Shown one piece after another: positions 61,041 through 64,000 of a stretch of 64,000 nt of DNA (positions are counted from its first letter, which is position 1; every line of letters begins with the position of its first letter). Made by a program: the position numbers and the translations under genes. The notes under the pieces were generated by a model that saw only the letters and a program-made list of their open reading frames with translations, had not been told where the DNA came from and did no database searches. The DNA comes from Utricularia gibba (Eukaryota > Streptophyta > Magnoliopsida > Lamiales > Lentibulariaceae): assembly GCA_002189035.1 (NCBI GenBank), contig CM007989.1:4030001-4094000 (forward strand), in the 5' to 3' direction.

Positions 61041-62129
61041 CAATGAATTTGATGCCGAGGAAAAATATGAGTGCTAACTAATCCTAATGTAATATAATTC
61101 AAGACTAAAGGTACAAAGGTTGATTTATTTACCAATCTTGTGATATGATATGGTCATGTGTTGATTTTTATTGTACTTTTTGGAGGAACCTTGCAGTTTA
61201 ATTTGACATACAAATGTAAGCTATTTGTTATGTGGTGTTGAAACCCCTAAACTTAGGAGTTGTCTTAGCTGAACAAATGAATTACAACTATAAGAGAATT
61301 ACCATCAATAATCTAGGATTCTACAATGTGGAGACATTTTTGGCTGAAATACTATGTGCTGATCAGTTGTCTAAGTTAGACTTTTCCAGGTAAAAACGAA
61401 AGCTACACCCATAAATGCATATTTCAGACTAGAGGTAATGTATTTGTTTTTAAATCTCTTACAGGAATTTACAACAATGCCCCATCAAAAAAGAAGGATA
61501 TGAACTCTTGGTGAAACAAAGTGTTGCTTTAAAAAGGGATTCAAAAGGTATATGATAGACTTGGTGATTTAATCCAATAGGTGAAGAAATTGAAATAGGA
61601 GGTGAAAGATTCCTCCATGATAACTTCTTGCCTCTTTTATTTTTAATTTATGATTATTTACGTTATTTAATTCGAATCTTGGAAATTCAGGATCGTTAGT
61701 TGAAGTTCAAAGTAGTTTGGGTATTTGATGTTATATCACCATATTAGAAACGCAAACCTATTTTTTTTGTTATTCCAGCACCACTACAATTTTTCTCGGC
61801 GCAAGATGTTAGCATCTCAGAGAGCAATTCTATCAATTTTCTTGTTGGGGTCCTTTTAGACTCTGCAAAAATTTGACTCTTCACATGAGGAGTGGCAGTC
61901 GCATGTGAATCTTTTGATACAAAGCAAATTAGCAATGTTAGGTTTCAAGTGAAGTAAATGCAAGGCTGAGAAAATAAAAGAATTTAAAATTACAAAGGTA
62001 AGAGATGATGAAGAATTATTGCATGGGTCTACTTTTGCATCGGTTGATGGTAAATGTAATGAGACTTGGCCCACAACACAATTCGAATTATTGAAGGAAC
62101 CCCCACCATTTCAATCGGCTCTGCATGGA
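61041..62129. other. Unassigned
   Basis: Mixed composition. A plus-strand stretch (61,850-62,120) resembles broken coding sequence (for example EEWQSHVNLLIQSKLAML) but no family is recognised. Confidence 0.3.
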
Positions 62130-62137
62130 CTTGTGGA

Positions 62138-62262
62138 CAGGGGCGGACCCAAGTGGGGGGGGGGAGGGGGGGCGGCATCGCCCCCTCAGAAAAAAAAATT
62201 TTTAGATTAATGTTTTAAAAATTTTGGAAATTTTAACTATTTTGACTGAGTTACCGCCACTG
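62138..62262. mobile_element. hAT-type MITE, 125 bp
   Basis: Termini CAGGGGCGG and (inverted) CAGTGGCGG, flanked by a perfect 8-bp target duplication CTTGTGGA (62,130-62,137 and 62,263-62,270). It has a G-rich left half (a G run with a single A near 62,155-62,170) and an A/T-rich right half; no coding. Confidence 0.9.
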
Positions 62263-62329
62263 CTTGTGGATCTGCCGTGCTCTACGTAATGGACCCAACC
62301 GCCAGAGCACCACCACCGTAAGTCATCCA

Positions 62330-62570
62330 TCAAAGGCAGTGAAGCCTGACTCGGGGTGGGGACCGACAACAGCAGCGGCAGAGTCATGTGAGGTCATGGG
62401 CCAGCAGTCCGGAGGTGTGCCTCCTTAGGAGTTGGAGCCCTTGACGGCGGCGTTAGAGCATCGGACCTTGCCGCGATGAGTGACACCGTCGGAGGGACCG
62501 CCGGATTCGTGAGGCGCTCGTCGGTGGCAGCTACATATTCGCAGATAGTTTATTATCAAAAAGGGGTAGA
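62330..62570 (-). pseudogene. Diverged copy Y4 of the small ORF segment
   Basis: Similar to Y1/Y2 in CAG.TCCG.GG, GACGGCGGCGTT, GGATTCGTGAGGCG and CATATTCGCAGAT. The minus-strand frame keeps about 50 codons beginning ICEYVAATDERLTNPAVPP before a stop, against QICHDIGEYLRAIANRLKNL in Y2. The N-terminus is lost. Confidence 0.5.
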
Positions 62571-62669
62571 AGATGTAGTGGAAAATGAATTTTATGTGTG
62601 TTATTAAATATGAATTTGGAAAGATAGTTATATTTAGAAAAGCTTCATAAACGCCGGGGAACTACATGG

Positions 62670-63273
62670 TCATGGGGACAAGCCGACGGCGGTTTCAATC
62701 CTGGGGGCTACATGGCACAGCAAATCCTTCGCCCTGGGCGCCGACAATCCCGGCCGCTCTGCCATGTCGATGGCCGCAACGCCGTCGGGCAACCTCCAGT
62801 TGAAGCACTGGATCATGGCGCCGATTATGCTCACCAATTCATTAATTGCTAGAATCATCCCGGACAGCCACGCCGCCCTGTCCCAAAGGGCAATAGCTCG
62901 TAGTGTTGACCTCGTATGTCAAGATGCTCCTTGTCTTTCTCCAGAAACCTTTCCGGCCCATGGACCACACATTGACAAATAGAAGTGTCTGGGAGGGGAT
63001 ATGGTAGCCGTCGACGACGCAATCAGTGCTGGATTTCCGAGAGATCATCGGGATCGGAGGGTGGAGACGGAAGGTTTCCTTGATTATCGCCTGAAGGTAG
63101 GGCAGAGCTGGGCCGTCTGTTTCTTGCACCAATCGGTCGGATCCGATGATTCGATCTATTTCTTCTTGAGCTTTTGAAAGCACATTTGGATTGCTCATGA
63201 GCTCCGCCATGTCAAGACTGAGTGTTCGACCAGTCAAAGCTGACCGAGTTGGGGTGTTTGATACACGTTTCAA
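62670..63273 (-). pseudogene. CYP93-like cytochrome P450, C-terminal pseudogene
   Basis: Minus strand. The K-helix ExxR motif is in [19 protein letters not shown] (about 63,095-63,040), followed by [21 protein letters not shown] deletion then removes the expected segment with the PERF motif and shifts the frame; the haem-binding [11 protein letters not shown] is visible in another frame (about 62,890-62,858), followed by another shift into AMIQCFNWRLPDG and ERPGLSAPRA to a stop near 62,670. Upstream, the I-helix AGTDT region is unrecognisable. Membrane anchor and first exon are absent. Family assignment (CYP93 group, flavonoid or triterpenoid oxidation in legumes and other plants) is from the motifs; it cannot be functional. 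Confidence 0.82.
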
Positions 63274-63279
63274 GACTAT

Positions 63280-63579
63280 CCACTACACGTGTTAATCACG
63301 CATTTCATGTGTTGAACGAGCTTCTGCTAAGCTAGAAGATAATCTTGGAATATTGAAATAATACTGAGTAATAAAGACTACACACCCGTTGGAAGTGGGC
63401 AAGTCAGTCAGCCCTGGTTTCGCGGGTTTGTTAGGTCGTTGAGATCTGAAACTTGGTCTCATTATATGGTCTCATTAGATCCTGTTTTTATGTGAAGTTT
63501 GTTAATTTTGAGTCTATAAAAGCTAATGTTCACAGCTTGTATTTGTATCTACTTCATTGCAATAGACATTGTTCTTCAC
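63280..63579 (+). repeat. Probable LTR or LTR end of a second copia element
   Basis: Contains a TATA box (TATAAAAG, 63,514-63,521) and the phrase TTGCAATAGACATTGTTCTTCACA, typical of the 3' part of copia LTRs. The following ten bases lead straight into integrase coding, so leader, gag and protease are missing. Confidence 0.4.
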
Positions 63580-63585
63580 AATGGT

Positions 63586-64000
63586 GATGTCATCTCCACA
63601 ACACCGGCAACCAAAGGTACTTATTTCTTACCTTGGACCTTAGTTCCACAAGAATCTGCTAAACCTGCTAGGCTGAACGAACATGAGAGATGGCATAAAG
63701 CACTTGGATATGCCAGCTTCCAAGTCCTTCAATCCATGAGTAAAGGCGGAGTCTGTAGAGAATTCCCAACACTAAGGTACCCTGATGAAATGAAGTGTTC
63801 AATATGTCTTCAAGGAAAAATGAAACAACTACCATTCCCTCAACAAGCATGCTTCCGAGCGGAGAGACTAATGGAGTTGGTGCATTCTGATGTTTGTGGT
63901 CCAATAAGTGTTGAATCACTTGGAGGGAGTAGGTACTTCATTAGCTTCATTGATGATAAGTCACGTTATTGCTGGATGTTCTTTATGAAATGCAAGTCAC
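63586..64000 (+). CDS. Copia GAG-pre-integrase and integrase, partial
   Basis: An open frame without stops to the window edge. It contains the GAG-pre-integrase signature ERWHKALGYASFQVLQSM, the zinc-finger cysteines CSICLQGKM, and the start of the integrase core with ELVHSDVCGPISVESLGGSR and YFISFIDDKSRYCWMFF (first catalytic Asp in HSDVCGP, second in FIDDKSR region). In contrast to the copia element at 25-30 kb, this frame is undamaged over 138 codons, suggesting a younger insertion. The protein continues beyond the window. Confidence 0.85.

Overview
This is nuclear DNA from a flowering plant, probably a dicot-type angiosperm; I cannot name the species. The evidence is spliced genes with GT..AG introns, plant-only families (a Dof zinc-finger factor, an MPK3-type MAP kinase with a TEY activation loop, a CYP93-like P450), an AT-rich background and dense plant transposons. 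There is no bacterial or organellar gene organisation.

Layout. From 1 to 20 kb lies an old gene island: a Dof transcription factor (1.2-1.9 kb, minus), a DEN1/SENP8-type deneddylase (4.4-5.0 kb, minus), a six-exon MPK3-type MAP kinase (8.0-9.5 kb, minus) and a NOT4-like RING/RRM gene (14.9-19.8 kb, plus). The first three read as intact. The NOT4 copy keeps its introns but is broken many times. From memory, the same neighbours sit close together in two Arabidopsis segments (At3g45610-45640 and At5g60170-60200), so this looks like an ancestral block. From 20.9 to 25.1 kb, and again from 42.3 to 44.6 kb, lie two copies of a segment carrying a small ORF of 109-110 codons on the minus strand. A 1.19 kb foldback element has jumped into a third, partial copy.

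The rest is mostly mobile DNA: a wrecked Ty1/copia element (25.1-30.6 kb) that contains plastid ribosomal protein S1 gene fragments; a pol-less Ty3-type LTR element (30.75-35.4 kb) with a tRNA-Asp primer site and a long frame broken by three stops; a MULE (35.5-41.8 kb) with a decayed MURA-like transposase; Harbinger remnants at 11.3-14.6 and 45.3-47.1 kb; and a degenerate Athila-like element (50.2-60.9 kb) into which a complete-ended, two-gene PIF/Harbinger element (54,959-59,488, TSD TAA) is nested. The right end holds a 125-bp hAT MITE with a perfect 8-bp target duplication, a CYP93-like pseudogene, and the start of another copia element with open integrase coding that runs off the window.

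The intact genes are unrelated in pathway: transcriptional control, NEDD8 removal and defence/stress MAPK signalling. They appear linked by descent, not as a functional cluster. The least expected signal is a 10-bp palindrome, CTTGCGCAAG, repeated six times exactly and several more times with single changes throughout the 30.75-35.4 kb LTR element.
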